Shown: piece by piece, positions 22,166 through 34,674 of the stretch
Position numbering within the stretch: position 1 is the first letter of the stretch
Layout of the letters: the number at the start of each line of letters is the position of its first letter
Source: Lepiota brunneoincarnata
Taxonomy: Eukaryota > Basidiomycota > Agaricomycetes > Agaricales > Agaricaceae
NCBI GenBank assembly: GCA_023014365.1
Contig: JAEBUN010000074.1
Location: 22,253-86,252 of the forward strand
DNA: 64,000 bases
Direction of reading: 5' to 3'
Translations under genes and position numbers: made by a program
Notes under the pieces: model-generated
The model's database searches: none
What the model was told of the DNA's origin: nothing
The model's input: only the letters and a program-made list of their open reading frames with translations

Positions 22166-22474
22166 CGGTAATCTAGCTGCTTCTCAACCTATTACATTGG
22201 CTGAGATAATCGCTCACCTTCAGGACATGACTAGGGTAAGACCCTAGCTGTGCCTTCGGCACAGGGAGTATAATTACAAAAAGTAGAGTTTTGTTAGGTC
22301 ACATGACTTTGTTGATATTTGTTTGTCTGTATTTGTCAATATATTGATCATATAACCTTATTTAATTATCTGAGTTAGCCTAGATACTTGAAATATATTA
22401 GTTAAATGAGTTTGGGATAAGTTTTTTCTGAATCACATGATCATGTTTACCAATATTTTAATGACTTTAGCATT

Positions 22475-23000
22475 ATCTGAATAGATGCCCAGACCCTTCA
22501 GCCTGGGCACTTGGATTGCACTAATTGTTTGAGATTTAAAATCAACTGATGACAGCTATTTTTTTAGATTATATGACCTTGTTTACTGGTATTTTAATGC
22601 CTTTAGCATTATATGAATAGATGCCCAGATCCTTCAGCCTAGGTATTTGAAGTATGCTAGTTGTTTAATATATATCTTGAACAAACATTTTAATAATAGT
22701 TGAGTTTAGGAAGGTTTGAGTAAAAAAAACAGTTTAATGAAAGTCATATGACTTTGTTTACTAATGTTTGGTATCAACTGAATGGATCATATGATCCTGT
22801 TTAATGACCTTAGCATTATCTGAATAGATACCCAGATCCTTTAGCCTGGGCACTTAGAGTATGTAGTTTACTTGTTTTAAGAGAGATTCAATTTCTCTGA
22901 GTTACAGAATCTTATTTACTGATATTTTAATCATTTTAGCATTATCTGAATAGATGCCCAGACCTTTCGGCCTGGGCACTTGGAGTGTACTAATTGTTTA
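22475..23000. repeat. Hairpin repeat family 1 (TGCCCAG...CTGGGCA)
   Basis: A ~60-bp module, GCATTATCTGAATAGATGCC followed by a hairpin of GCCCAG/CTGGGC with a CCTTCGG or CCTTYRG apex. Copies near 22480, 22610, 22810, 22940 and again near 24795, 25070, 25190, 27510, 27710. Confidence 0.7.
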
Positions 23001-23039
23001 TATTATCTGAAGCTTAGCATTGTCTAAGTATGTTATGTT

Positions 23040-23510
23040 ACTTATATTGTAAATGCAGCATGAAAATAACCACAATCCATCCCTTCAGTACATATGTATG
23101 TATAGTTACTTTCCAATACAATTTAGCATTGTCTGAATATATTGTGTTACTTATATCTTGAACACAGCAGGAAACTGACCACAATCTAGCCTTGTCTGAA
23201 TATCTTATACTACTTATATCTTGAATACAACAGGAAACTGACCACAATCCATGCCTTCAGTATGCATGTGTGATCAATTTCCATCACAATCTAGCATTGT
23301 CTGAATATCTTATGTTACTTATATTTTGAACACAGCAGGAAACTGACTACAATCCATGCCTTTGGCATGCATGTGTGGTCAATTTCCATTGCAATCTAGC
23401 ATTATCTGAATATGTTATACTACTTATATCTTAAACACATCATGAAACTGACCACAATCCATGCCTCCAGCATGCATATGTGGTCAATTTCCATCACAAT
23501 TTAGCATTAT
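23040..23510. repeat. Hairpin repeat family 2 (~105-bp minisatellite)
   Basis: Tandem units with CAGCAGGAAACTGACCACAA, then a double hairpin CATGCC-TTYGG-CATG nested within GACCACA...TGTGGTC. Repeated at 25280-26000 and 27790-28280. Confidence 0.7.
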
Positions 23511-26500
23511 CCTAATCTTAGCATTGTTTGTAATAGATTATGTTACTTATATCTTGGATATGGTATGGGTGTGTAGTCCCTTAAGTATTGATTATATCAA
23601 ATAGATTTATCTGTAATTTATTTCTAATTTTCCTGAATTTTTAACAATTATTTTTACAGTTTATTTGTGATTTACAATGATGTTGGATGTATCCAATATT
23701 ATCCAAATTTTTGGGAATTTATGCGTATTTTTAGCGAATTTTTATGGCTGGAGAGTATATGAGCGGAGACATTCAATATCATGTACAAAATGAAATTGAG
23801 TGTTGCACAATATTGTTCCTATGGGTATGGTCCAGGACTTTGAGGGCATGTGCACGTAGATGAGGGGTAACATGTGCCAATGTAGCAAAGATTTAGGATA
23901 ATTGCAGGGCCCTGGGATGAATTTCCTTTTAAATTACAGTGTAATTACTATTCCTCCACATTCTCCCTATTGATTCTGTTCCAGATTTCTGCGAGGTCTT
24001 CGCAGTTTGTACCCCAAATGAGAACCAAAGTATTGTAGCAATTGAGCCAGTGGAAGCCACTCAAATGCGCTTTTTGCATTTTCCTCTCTGATGGGCCATC
24101 AAAGCCCATGTCCAATTGCTCAACATTCCACCTATTAATAAATACTCGTTAAATCAGAGGATTGCCATGCCTATAGCCGCCCCCCACTCCCAAATTTACA
24201 TTGCAAACGAACGCCTCTGGCACCGGGAATACCCCCATCAATATTCCCATCAAAGGTGTTATTCCTCATTGCTCTCTCTATTGATTTGCTTTGCGTCTTC
24301 GCGAAGGGGGAGAGCCGGCGTGCCCCAATCGGAATCGCAAGTATCAATGCCATTGAACCATTTCCCAACCCTCTACAGACACCTCTTCCCCCACAAAGAT
24401 CAGTTTATTCCTCATCATTCTTCCTATCAACCCCCTTGGTTTCTTCGCCGTTCACATCTCGCTACCCACCCCCCCAGATCCCCAACTTTATAGGCCCCCA
24501 GAACCCCTCCTTGGAATCCACCCCCTCAGCCAGCCAATCAGAAAATATTATGTCAGGATTGGTCAGTGCTGACTAAAAATTGGTCATCAGCCATCATCCC
24601 AGGCTCGTTGTCCCATTCTCTTATAGACGAGCTTATGCTCGTGTGCCTTCGGCACACATATTTGGGCGACTTTAGCATTATAGTTAAGCTTAGGAAGAGT
24701 TGAGTGAAAAAAAAGTTTTTTGGAAGTCACATGACTTTGTTTACTAATGTTTGGTATCAACTGAATGGATCACATAACCTTGTTTGATGACCTTAGCATT
24801 ATCTGAATAGATGCCCAGATCCTTTGGCCTGGGCACTTGGAGTATACTAATTGTTTAACATATATCTTGAACAAACATTTTAATAATAGTTGAGTTTAGG
24901 AGGATTTGAAGGAAAAAAAAGTTTTTTGGAAGTCACATGACTTTATTTACTAATGTTTATAAGTGACTGAATAGATCATATGATCTTGTTTATCAATGTT
25001 TCGATGACTTTGGCATTCACTGAATGGATTACATGATCATGGTGATCAATATCTTGATGACCTTAGCATTATCTGAATAGATGCCCAGATCCTTCAGCCT
25101 GGGCACTTAGAGTATGTAGTCTACTTGTTTTAAGGGAGATTCAATTTTTCTGAGTCACAGAATCTTATTTACTGATATTTTAATCATTTTAGCATTATCT
25201 GAATAGATGCCCAGACCTTTCGGCCTGGGCACTTGGAGTGTACTAATTGTTTATATTATCTAAAGCTTAGTATTATCTAAGTATGTTATGTTATTTATAT
25301 CTTGAATTCAGCAGGAAACTGACCATAATCCATCCCTTCAGTACATATGTATGTATAGTCACTTTCCAATACAATTCAACATTGTCTGAATATGTTGTGT
25401 TACTTATATCTTGAACACAGTAGGAAACTGACCACAATCTAGCCTTGTCTGAATATCTTATGCTACTTATATCTTGAATACAGCAGGAAACTGACCACAA
25501 TCCATGCCTTTGGCATGCATGTGTGATCAATTTCTATCACAATCTAGCCTTGTCTGAATATCTTATGTTACTTATATCTTGAATACAGCAGGAATCTAGC
25601 ATCATCTGAATATGTTATACTACTTATATCTTAAACACATCATGAAATGGACCACAATCCATGCCTCCAGCATGCATATGTAGTCAATTTCCATCACAAA
25701 AAATTTAGCATTATCCTAATCTTAGCATTGTCTAGGTATAATATATTACTTATATTTGAACACAGTAGTGGGTGGTCAATTTCTATCACAATCTAGCATT
25801 ATCTGAATATGTTGGGTTACTGATATCTTGAACACAGCAGGAAACTGACCACAATCCATGCCTTTGGCATGCATGTGTGATCAATTTCCATCACAATCTA
25901 GCATTGTCTGAATATCTTATACTACTTATATTTTAAACACAGTATGAAACTAACCACAATCCATGCTGTTGGCATGCATGTGTGGTTACTTTCCATCACA
26001 ATTTACCATTATCCTGATCTTAGTATTGATTTTATCAATTTACTTTGCATTTCTCTCACCTGTAACTGAGCAGTTAGATTTATCTTTAATTTATTTCTAA
26101 TTTTCCTGAATTTTTACGATTATCTTTATGTTTTATTTGCTATTTACGATGATTTTGGATATATTGGTTGGTCTTGTTTAACAATAAGTATTCTTTTAAT
26201 ATTATCCGAATTTCCACGAATTTAAGCGTATTTTTAGCGATTTTTTATGGCTGGAGAGGGATGGTGGCAGGAAGATCAATGGTGGACTGAGCGTGAGAAG
26301 CTCAGGTGGGCATTGATCCGGATGTGTCAGCAATTGCCAGAATTTCGATGTTTCCAAAGAAATTCCGATTGCTCAACATTCCACCTATTGATTTATTTGT
26401 GGAATGCTTGGAGGCCATGATGGGGATGTATGACACGTGAATCCCAGGTTTGGCGCGAGGGGAATGAGTATATGAGTGGAGATATTCAATATCATGTACA

Positions 26501-29500
26501 AAATGAAATTGAGTGTTGCACAATATTGTTCCCATGAGTATGGTCCAGGACTTTGACGGCATGTGCACCCAAATGAGGGGTAATATGTGCCAATGTAGCA
26601 AAGATTTAGAATAATTGCAGGGCCCCGGGATGAATTTCCTTTTAAATTACAGTGTAATTACTATTCTTCCACATTCTCCCTATTGATTCTGTTCCAGATT
26701 TCGCAAGGTCTTCGCAGTTTGTACCCCAAATGACCACCAAAGTATTGTAACAATTGAGCAAGTGGAAGCCACTCAAATGCGCTTTTTGCATTTTCCCCTC
26801 TGATGGGCCATCAAAGCCCATGTCCAATTGCTCAACATTCCACCTATTAATAAATACTCGTTAAGTCAGAGGATTGCCATGCCTATAGCCGCTCCCCAAT
26901 CCCAAATTTACATTGCAAACGGATGCCTCTGGCACTGGGAATACCCCCATCAATATTCCCATCAAAGGTGTTATTCCTCATTGCTCTCTCTATTGATTCG
27001 CTTTGCGTCTTCGCAAAGGGGGAGAGCCAGTGCGCCCCAACCGGAATGCCAAGTATCATTGCCATTGAACCATTTCCCAACCCTCTACAGACACCTCTTC
27101 CCCCACAAAGATCAATTTATTCCTCAACATTCTTTCTATCAACCCGCGTCGTAATTTCGCCGTTCACATCTCGCTACCCACCCCCCCAGATTCCCAAGTT
27201 TATAGACCCCCAAACCCCCTCCTTGTCATCGACCCTCTCAGCCAGCCAATCAGAAAATATTACAAATGCTGACCAATGCTGACTAAAATTTGTCAGCCAG
27301 CCATCATCCCAGGCTCGTTGTCCCATTCTCTTATAGATGAGCTTATGCTCGTGTGCCTTCGGCACACATATTTGGGTGACTTTAGCATTATAGTTAAGCT
27401 TAGGAAGAGTTGAGTAAAAAAAAAGTTTTTTGGAAGTCACATGACTTTGTTTACTAATGTTTGGTATCAACTGAATGGATCACATAATCTTGTTTGATGA
27501 CCTTAGCATTATCTGAATAGGTGCCCAGACCCTTCGGCCTGGGCACTTGGAGTGTGCTAATTGTTTCTATTACTTATATCTTGAATACAGCATTATAGTT
27601 AAGTTTAGAAAGATTTGAGTGAAAAGAAAGTTTTTGGAAATCACATGACTTTGTTTACTAATGTTTTGTCTTCATTAAATGGATCACATGATCTTATTTG
27701 ATGACCTTAGCATTATCTGAATAGATGCCCAGACCCTTTGGCCTGGGCACTTGGAGTATGCTAATTGTTTATATTATCTAAAGCTTAGCATTGTCTAAGT
27801 ATGTTATGTTACTTATATCTTGAATACAGCATGAAAATGACCACAACCCATGCCTTTGGTACATATGTATGTGTAATCACTTTCCAATGCAATTTAGCAT
27901 TATATTAATATGTTATGTTACTTATATCTTGAACACAGCAGGAAACTGACCACAATCTAGCCTTGTATGAATATCTTATGTTACTTATATCTTAAATACA
28001 GCAGGAAACTGATCACAATCCATGCCTTTGGCATGCATGTGTGATCAATTTCCATAGTAATCTAGCATTGTCTGAATATCTTATGTTACTTATGTTGTGA
28101 ACACAGCAGGAAACTGACCACAATCCATGCCTTCGGCATGTATGTGTGGTCAATTTCCATCGCAATCTAGCATTATCTGAATATGTTATACTACTTATAT
28201 CTTGAACACATTATGAAACTGACCACAATCCATGCCTCCGGCATGCATATGTGGTCAATTTCCATAGCAATTTAGCATTATCCTAATCATGTTACTTATA
28301 TCTTCGACATAGTATGGGTGTGTGGTCCCTTAGTATTGATTACATCAAAGATTTATCTGTAATTTATTTCTAATTTTCCTGAATTTTTAACAATTATTTT
28401 TACAGTTTATTTGTGATTTACAATGATGTTGGATGTATTCCTTGATCCAGTTTGACAATAAGTATTATTTTAATATTATCCAAATTTCTGGGAATTTATG
28501 CGTATTTTTAGCGAATTTTTATGGCTGGAGAGGGATGGTGGACTGAGCGTGAGAAGCTCAGATGGGCATTGATCCGGATTTGTCGGCAATTGCCAGAATT
28601 TCGATGTTTCCAAAGAAATTCCAATTGCTCGACATTCCACCTATCGATTTATTTGCGGATTGTTTGGGGGCCATGGCGGAGATGTAAAACACGTGAATCC
28701 CAGGTTTGGCGCGAGGGGAATGAGCATATAAGCGGGGATATTGAATATCATGTACAATATAAAACTGAGTGTTGCACAATATTATGCCTACCGATTTGTT
28801 TCAGGACTTTGAGGACATGTCCACCAATGGGAGGGGTAACATGGGACCAAGCAGCGAATATTGCAAATAAATGCAGGGCCCTGGGACGAATTTCCTTCAG
28901 AATTACAGTGTAATTACAATTTCTCCACAATCTCCCTATTGGTTCTGTTCCAGATTCTTGCGAGGTCTTTGCGATCTGTACCCCAAAGGGGCCCCAAGGT
29001 ATTGTAGCAATTGAGCCAGTGGAAGCCACTCGAAATGCACTTTGGGCATTTTCTCCTCTGGTGGGCCATCAAAGGCCATGTCCAATTGCTCAACATCCCA
29101 TCTATCGATAAATATCCGTTAATTCGGAGGTTTTTCACATCTATGGCCGCACCCCAATCCCAAATTCCCATAGAGAACGAATGCCTCCAGCACTGGAAAT
29201 ACTCCCATCAATATTCCGATCAAAGGTGTTATAGCTCAGTGTCCTCTCTATTGATTCGCTTTGTGTCTTCGCCGGAGAGGAGGGCCAATGGGCCTCCCTT
29301 GGTTCCCAAAGTATCGCGCTTATTGACCCACCATAGCACCCTACATATCCCCTTCTTTCCCCACAATGATCAATTTATTCCGCAATATTCCTCCTATCAA
29401 ATCGCTTCGTAACTTCACCGTTCACATCCCATTATTCACCCCCCCAGACCCCCAAATTTATAGAACTCCAAACCCCCTCGTTGTTGTTGGCCCCCCCTGC

Positions 29501-29602
29501 CAGCCAATCAAAACTGCTTAGTCACTATTAGTAAGAACTGACTCAGCAGCCATCATCCCACCCTCGACGTCCCATTCTATATAAGATCCCATTCTCTTAT
29601 AG

Positions 29603-30243
29603 ATGGTTGATGAGGAGGTCTCTCAAGCTATCGTCAAAGAGGTTCATGTAGTCCCGCCTTATCGCAAGCGTCATTTGTCTACCTCCAACGTGGTGCGCCA
29701 GCTCTACTCCCCCTAACCACTGATTCTGACTTCATCCTTTGCTAGGAGGCCATCAAAAAGTCCTCCTTGTCTAAAGGCACTGTCCATCTTCTTCCCTATT
29801 GTGAAGTTCCCAATATGAACACTAAACACTGCTGTTATGCCTGGGCTGAACAGGTTCTAGCCAAAGCCAATGCCAATACTGCCAAGCGTGCCCATACTGA
29901 GTTTACTTCCAATGAGTGCAACTTTGCAGGCTTATCTAGTGGGCAATTTCTCACTTCTATTCGCTAAGCTTAACTGTTTTGATACTTATCCCAGGCAGCT
30001 TGTTTGCTCCAGGAACTCCAAAACCTTCTGTCTCACTCTTGCAACGAGTATGAGTCTGAATCTCACGGTAACAACGCTCGGTCAGTCAAATGCGACCTTA
30101 ATTTGCTCAGCCGGGACTTCATCAAGGCTATTCCCTCACTCGAAGCCAACTTAAAGAGGTTCCAATTCCTCATTCAAGAGCACATCCATCTCAAAAGCCT
30201 TTTGTGCAACCTCTCCGACTTGGACAAGTCCTCTCCTGCTTAA
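29603..30243 (+). pseudogene. Family C antisense gene, 3' remnant
   Basis: Blocks at 29603-29690, 29746-about 29935 and 29993-30243 with acceptors TTATAG, GCTAG and CCCAG. The second aligns with the VPGMDLKSRSYIRAIQVL region of the family A antisense gene (here VPNMNTKHCCYAWAEQVL), and the last aligns with its final exon, ending with leucine-rich helices and a TAA embedded in TAAGCTTA at 30241. It is convergent with integrase, whose end is at about 30250; the three membrane ORFs seen in family A are absent here. Confidence 0.5.
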
Positions 30244-30249
30244 GCTTAA

Positions 30250-31183
30250 CGCTTTTACAGTCCCTAGGATAGTTTTCCTTCGATAAGTAGATAGTTCTGT
30301 CCACAATATCAGGTTTTTTCTTTCCTCCCAACTCTTCTGGCTCCCATCTGTCACTAGGCTCATCCTCAGTAGTCTCCGCCAGGGTCTTCAGTCCCTCTGG
30401 TGACAGATCTAACAACTCTTGTAATTCCGGCAGCAACAGCATATGTTTTCTGGCTAAGTAGGGAATTACTCTGCACGCCGCCACTTTATTCTGCCATACA
30501 GAACCATCCAACTCTACCAGGATATAAGATCCTCCCTTTGATCTAGATATGACCACCATGGGTCCTAGATACCTGGGTTTCATCTTCCTGTCTGCTGAGC
30601 TCTCTATAGCTGTATTTCTCACCAATACTAAATCTCCTGGGCCGAAGTGATAATCTTTTATCTTATGCACTGCTTGTCATTCCATCTCCCAAGCCTTGCT
30701 AAGCTTAGTGTCTGAAACCCACTGACACACCTCCTCAACATGCTGAACATGTTTTGCCAGAGCCTGAGCTTGGTATCCTATCAACTCAGCTGTGGTCAAG
30801 TCCTTATTTGGTAGCTGTACAAGCCAAGTGGCCTCTTGGACATCCAGAGGTAGCGTCAGCTGCACTTCAGTTACCAAAAAGTATGGGGAACATCCCATTC
30901 CTTTTCTAATGGTTATCCGATCTGCCCACATAATGTGCAGTAGGTGCCAATACCACTTTTTGACATCTCCATCTGTAGCTTTGTACAACATTTGCCACAC
31001 ATCCCAGTGGGGTCTCTCAATAATCCTGTTCCCTTTGGAATTGTAAGGAGATATTGTTACTCCCTTTATCCCATATTTTTCTTCCAGCCATTGAACAGCT
31101 TTCTTAAATGGAGAACCATTGTCTGTGACAATCTTCACTATACAGCCCCATCAGCAAATGATATCTTTGAATAACCACTGCGC
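30250..31183 (-). pseudogene. Family C integrase, C-terminal half
   Basis: Contains the second Asp (VTDNGSPFKKAV) and the region of the Glu, here NRIIERPHWDVWQ; the first residue of NGIIER is altered to R but the Glu is kept. Then the [13 protein letters not shown] module and an acidic tail. An in-frame stop precedes WGCIVKIV and a shift lies near 30672. The N-terminal half continues at 32489 beyond the solo LTR. Confidence 0.85.
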
Positions 31184-32484
31184 TGATACACTGATTTCAC
31201 GCCTATATATGAATTCCGTACTCTGGAACGATTCTCTACATAGAATTATTGGCTATATCATTAAAGAACCCTATAGAGGATTGGTACTATGTCCTGTAGT
31301 AGCCAGTTCGACCGAACTGAGGATATTCAAGCCTCGGAAGTGTTCAAACCAGCTCATTATCACTAAGCTTAGTGAACCAAGCTATCAGAATGCTTTCTGG
31401 AGGGATTCCAGACTCTACATAGCCTATTGAGTATACTCCGGTCACAGCCAGGGACCTTATGAGCAGTTTTCTGATGAACTCGGATTTGTTGGAACCTAAA
31501 GAATGTACATAGCAGCTGTTGCAGGCGTATTATGCCCATAGTGAGCCCAATAATGATGACCAGACCACGGAACGGAACGTCCAACATTTGGGAGGTGACA
31601 CCCGATGCCCAAAACCCTAGACATGTCAAAGACTCATAATTAACAAGTGCTTTGTGGGTCCCGGCACCTTGGCATACTGCCTGACTGAGATTAATTACAA
31701 TGGATCAAGGGATTGTACATATGCCATACATTCCGATCATAATTGATCTGGAGGCTTAATGCGCTCACGTGGACACAGAATAATGCAGACAAGCACAGAA
31801 CACATCTGGCTGGATTGCCATTTGTCAATCAGAGAAAAACCCATAACCCAGGGCAAGGTAGAAATGCTGCCAAACCTTCCAAAATATTCTGCAGTACCTG
31901 TAACAATTAAGCTTATTGTTTTCTATTTCATATTTACTATCTCTCATATGTATCTAAACAATATAAATATGGTCGCGCTTGTTCATGGAGAAGCAAGAGG
32001 TCTCACCCCCGCTTCCACACACAAGTCTGCAAGCTGTGATCAAGAACAGTTTCAGAGGACTATTTAGTGTGTGTCATTAAGTGTGATTTCTTCAGTCATT
32101 GACCAACCCAGAGACAGAGACAGAGAACAGAGAACAGAGTTTAGAGTTCCAGAGTGCTAGAGACAGAGACAGAGACAGAGAACAGAGTTCAGAGACCAGA
32201 GACCAGAGACTAGAGATCCCGCACTTTGAATTGACAGGGATTGTCCTTTCACTGTTGCACCGTACAGCTAAGATAACTTCAACAGCTGTTCGTTAAACCT
32301 CTAAAAACACTATTCTCTTGAATTTTGCTGTCAGAATGCACCCCCAGAACACCCTAAAAGACGAAACTGTTCATTATCTATCTCATACTACTTGTATTAA
32401 CTTAAGCTTATTGAATTTCAACTAAGCTTAGTGAGAACAAGCCATTTATCTATATTAGAACCCACAAACGTTTCCACCTTTTCA
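31184..32484 (-). repeat. Solo LTR of family C (1301 bp)
   Basis: Plus strand starts TGATACACTG and ends CACCTTTTCA, with GCGC at 31180-31183 and 32485-32488 as a 4-bp target duplication. It is inserted in the integrase reading frame of the same family (between the S-x-x-A and QW codons of the first-Asp region). Same length as the LTR at 40138-41438, in opposite orientation. A solo LTR implies insertion followed by LTR-LTR recombination. Confidence 0.92.
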
Positions 32485-33840
32485 GCGCAATCGAACTAGC
32501 ATTCTCTTTTCTCAAAGCTTTTGCCTCCATCCAGGATGACAGTCCACATCTTCCATGCACAATGTAACTACACCCATTAGAGCTTGGTGTCATATGTAGC
32601 ATGTCCACATGTAGCACTTGGAATATTGATGGCGTAGGTGTTACTATTGGTGGTGTCTCGATGATCACCTTTTGCCATTGCTGGTATAGATGGCACAATT
32701 GCACATACCAAGCTACATCTCCTTCAACTTCCGGCCACCAGAACCTCTGCGATATAAGCTTAGTGGTTGCATATATTCCTCTGTGTCCTAGGAAGTTGTG
32801 GCTGGCTCACAACATATACATATGCTGCTCCTTATCCACTACTAGCTGATGTTGACCGCTAGGACTCATCCTATACAGTCTCCCCTCTTCATCCAAGAAG
32901 AAATGCTCCACCATATACTTAAGCTTACGCCGATCCGGCTCATCCAAGCCTTCAGCTGCGCTACTGTCCCCTGTTTTCAGGAATTCCCTGACTTTGGGTA
33001 TTCTCCCATCTTGTATTTGCGCTGTATCTGTCCTATGCAATTCATCATACACTTCCTCTATCTCGGTCAACTTTCCCTCTTCGAAATCTGGCACTAAGCC
33101 TTACATCTGTCATTAAGCTTAGTACTTGTCAGTGGTTTTCTGGGCATGCTGGGTCTTCTATAACCCTAAGCTTAGCCTGTTGTTCATCCAAGTACTCTTC
33201 CCGAGCTTGAATCCAGTTCATACTCAAAATCATACACATTCATGTGCCAGACCCTGGTTGAAGCCAGAGTGACTGTTGATCTCATCACAGAAGGCTTCCA
33301 AGGGTAATGGATCTGCAGCCCCTGGATCTTCTTTGATCAACTCAAACTCCTCTCCCTTATCCTTGGATCCGTCGTTGAAGCGATGGGCTGTCTCATCACT
33401 GGGATAGTAACATTGTCTGGACAGTCCATCCAGCCCAAATGTCTTCCCTTCTTTATGTACTAGCATGAAGTGGAACGATCTAATGAAGTCCACCCAATGG
33501 TTTACAGTAGCGTTCAGGAGTTTTCCTGGGTTGTTTAACATCCCAAAGAGAAACTTTGCGTTGGTTTCCACTACTAGATTTCTCGATCCCCACAATAAAT
33601 ATTTCTCCTGTTCCAGCACCATTCTTAAGCCACATAGCTCTCACTTGGGCTGAGAATACCTGTGCTGTCTCTTGTCCAATAATATTGACCCAAAATTTGC
33701 ATAATGTATAAGCTTAGCATCTTCTACATCTCTCTGATATATATAGTATCCCACTGCCCTCCATGAGGTATCCACAGCTACTACTATGGGTTGCTTACTC
33801 GGAAATTCGGGGTTCCTGGTCAGGGAAACAGTGCTGAATC
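32485..33840 (-). pseudogene. Family C RNase H end and integrase N-terminal half
   Basis: RNase H is represented by AVDTSWRAVGYYI, LVVETNAKFLFG and the GLDGLSRQ linker. The integrase zinc domain is degenerate, and the first catalytic Asp is in LHVDMLHMTP. Frames change at about 33230, 33095 and 32810. Four TAAGCTTA motifs fall in this coding stretch. Interrupted by the solo LTR at 32484. Confidence 0.82.
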
Positions 33841-34672
33841 GCATCTTTCAGCTCCTGCTGTGCTTTCCGTTCATTTTCTCCCCATTCAAACTCTTGTCCC
33901 TTCTTAAGCTTTTTGTATAGAGGTGCAGTAATGGCTATGAACTTTGGGATATGATTCCTGCAGCGCATAGCTGTTCCTAGAAAACCCCTTAGCTCAGAGA
34001 AATTCTCACAGTCCTCCCATCTTAATATCTTCCCAATGGTGTCTGTGGCAGGCAACCATCCTTTATATGAGCATTCAAAGCCTACTATGGTGATTTCCTC
34101 AGCGCAGATAGTCATTTTGGGCCCAGAGAAGATCCCCCCTACGTATTTCATCCTCTGTAGAATCCTATTGACTGTCTGCATGTGTTCCCATACAAATTGT
34201 TGGATCCCTGGGTTCTTTTTCAATGTCTCTTCAGTGCTATCTGGCAGCTCGTATCTGGTTTTCAGTCCTCTGATAGGTACATCATCTATGTACGGCATCG
34301 TGTATTCTGGTATCTCACTGGCTAAGATCGCTTTTACATCCTCATGAAATATAGGCACTGAATTGGTCCATCCCATAGGTAGCGTCACTAAGCGTAGCAC
34401 TCCAAAAGGTGTTTGGAACATTGTTAAGTCCTCAGATGATTCAGCTAACAATTGCTTGTCATACCCAACATACAGGTCCAGAATGCCTCCACAAGCTCTG
34501 CCTGCAAAGTGCATCGCCAAGTCTTCCATTGCTGGTGGCAGTCCTGAATGCGCTATCGTCACTTTATTCAGCGGTTCCAAGCTGTGTACCAGTCTCAAGC
34601 TTTTTCCATCTTTCTTCACCACACAGAACCATCTGGATCTATAGGATGAGTTTGATGGCTCCTACAGTGACC
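33795..34672 (-). pseudogene. Family C reverse transcriptase core
   Basis: SLEPLNKVTIAHSGLP, motif A LDLYVGYD, PMGWTNS and a complete YIDDVPIRG active box. Relative to family A the catalytic box is intact. Frame shift at about 33840 joins it to RNase H. The upstream end is at Tc1 copy 3 (TA at 34673-34674), which splits the GVY-EPS codons. Confidence 0.9.
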
Positions 34673-34674
34673 CA

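Larger units (their letters stand above)
22236..29600. repeat. Tandem array of ~2.3-2.5 kb hairpin-rich units
   Basis: Three head-to-tail units. Each has an AT-rich part made of short hairpin repeats (22240-23690, 24660-26190, 27365-28430) and a unique-like part starting near ATGGCTGGAGAG (23744, 26247, 28520) and ending TCCCATTCTCTTATAG. It splits the family C antisense gene at the place of an intron. No gene is convincing: short ORFs such as 28521-28913 recur in degraded form in the other units but resemble nothing I recognise. Confidence 0.75.

Noticed and set aside
22236..22265. Hairpin followed by CTAG on the reverse strand, like a Helitron 3' end
   Set aside because: No Rep/helicase gene, no TC 5' end, and the hairpin is one of many repeats of the same type in the array.
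22475..28280. Regular short palindromic repeats, CRISPR-like at first sight
   Set aside because: Spacers are themselves repetitive, unit lengths vary, and the genome is eukaryotic.
28521..28913. 130-codon ORF starting ATGGCTGGAGAG in the third repeat unit
   Set aside because: Frame is not open in the first two units and no domain is recognised; probably chance within the repeat.
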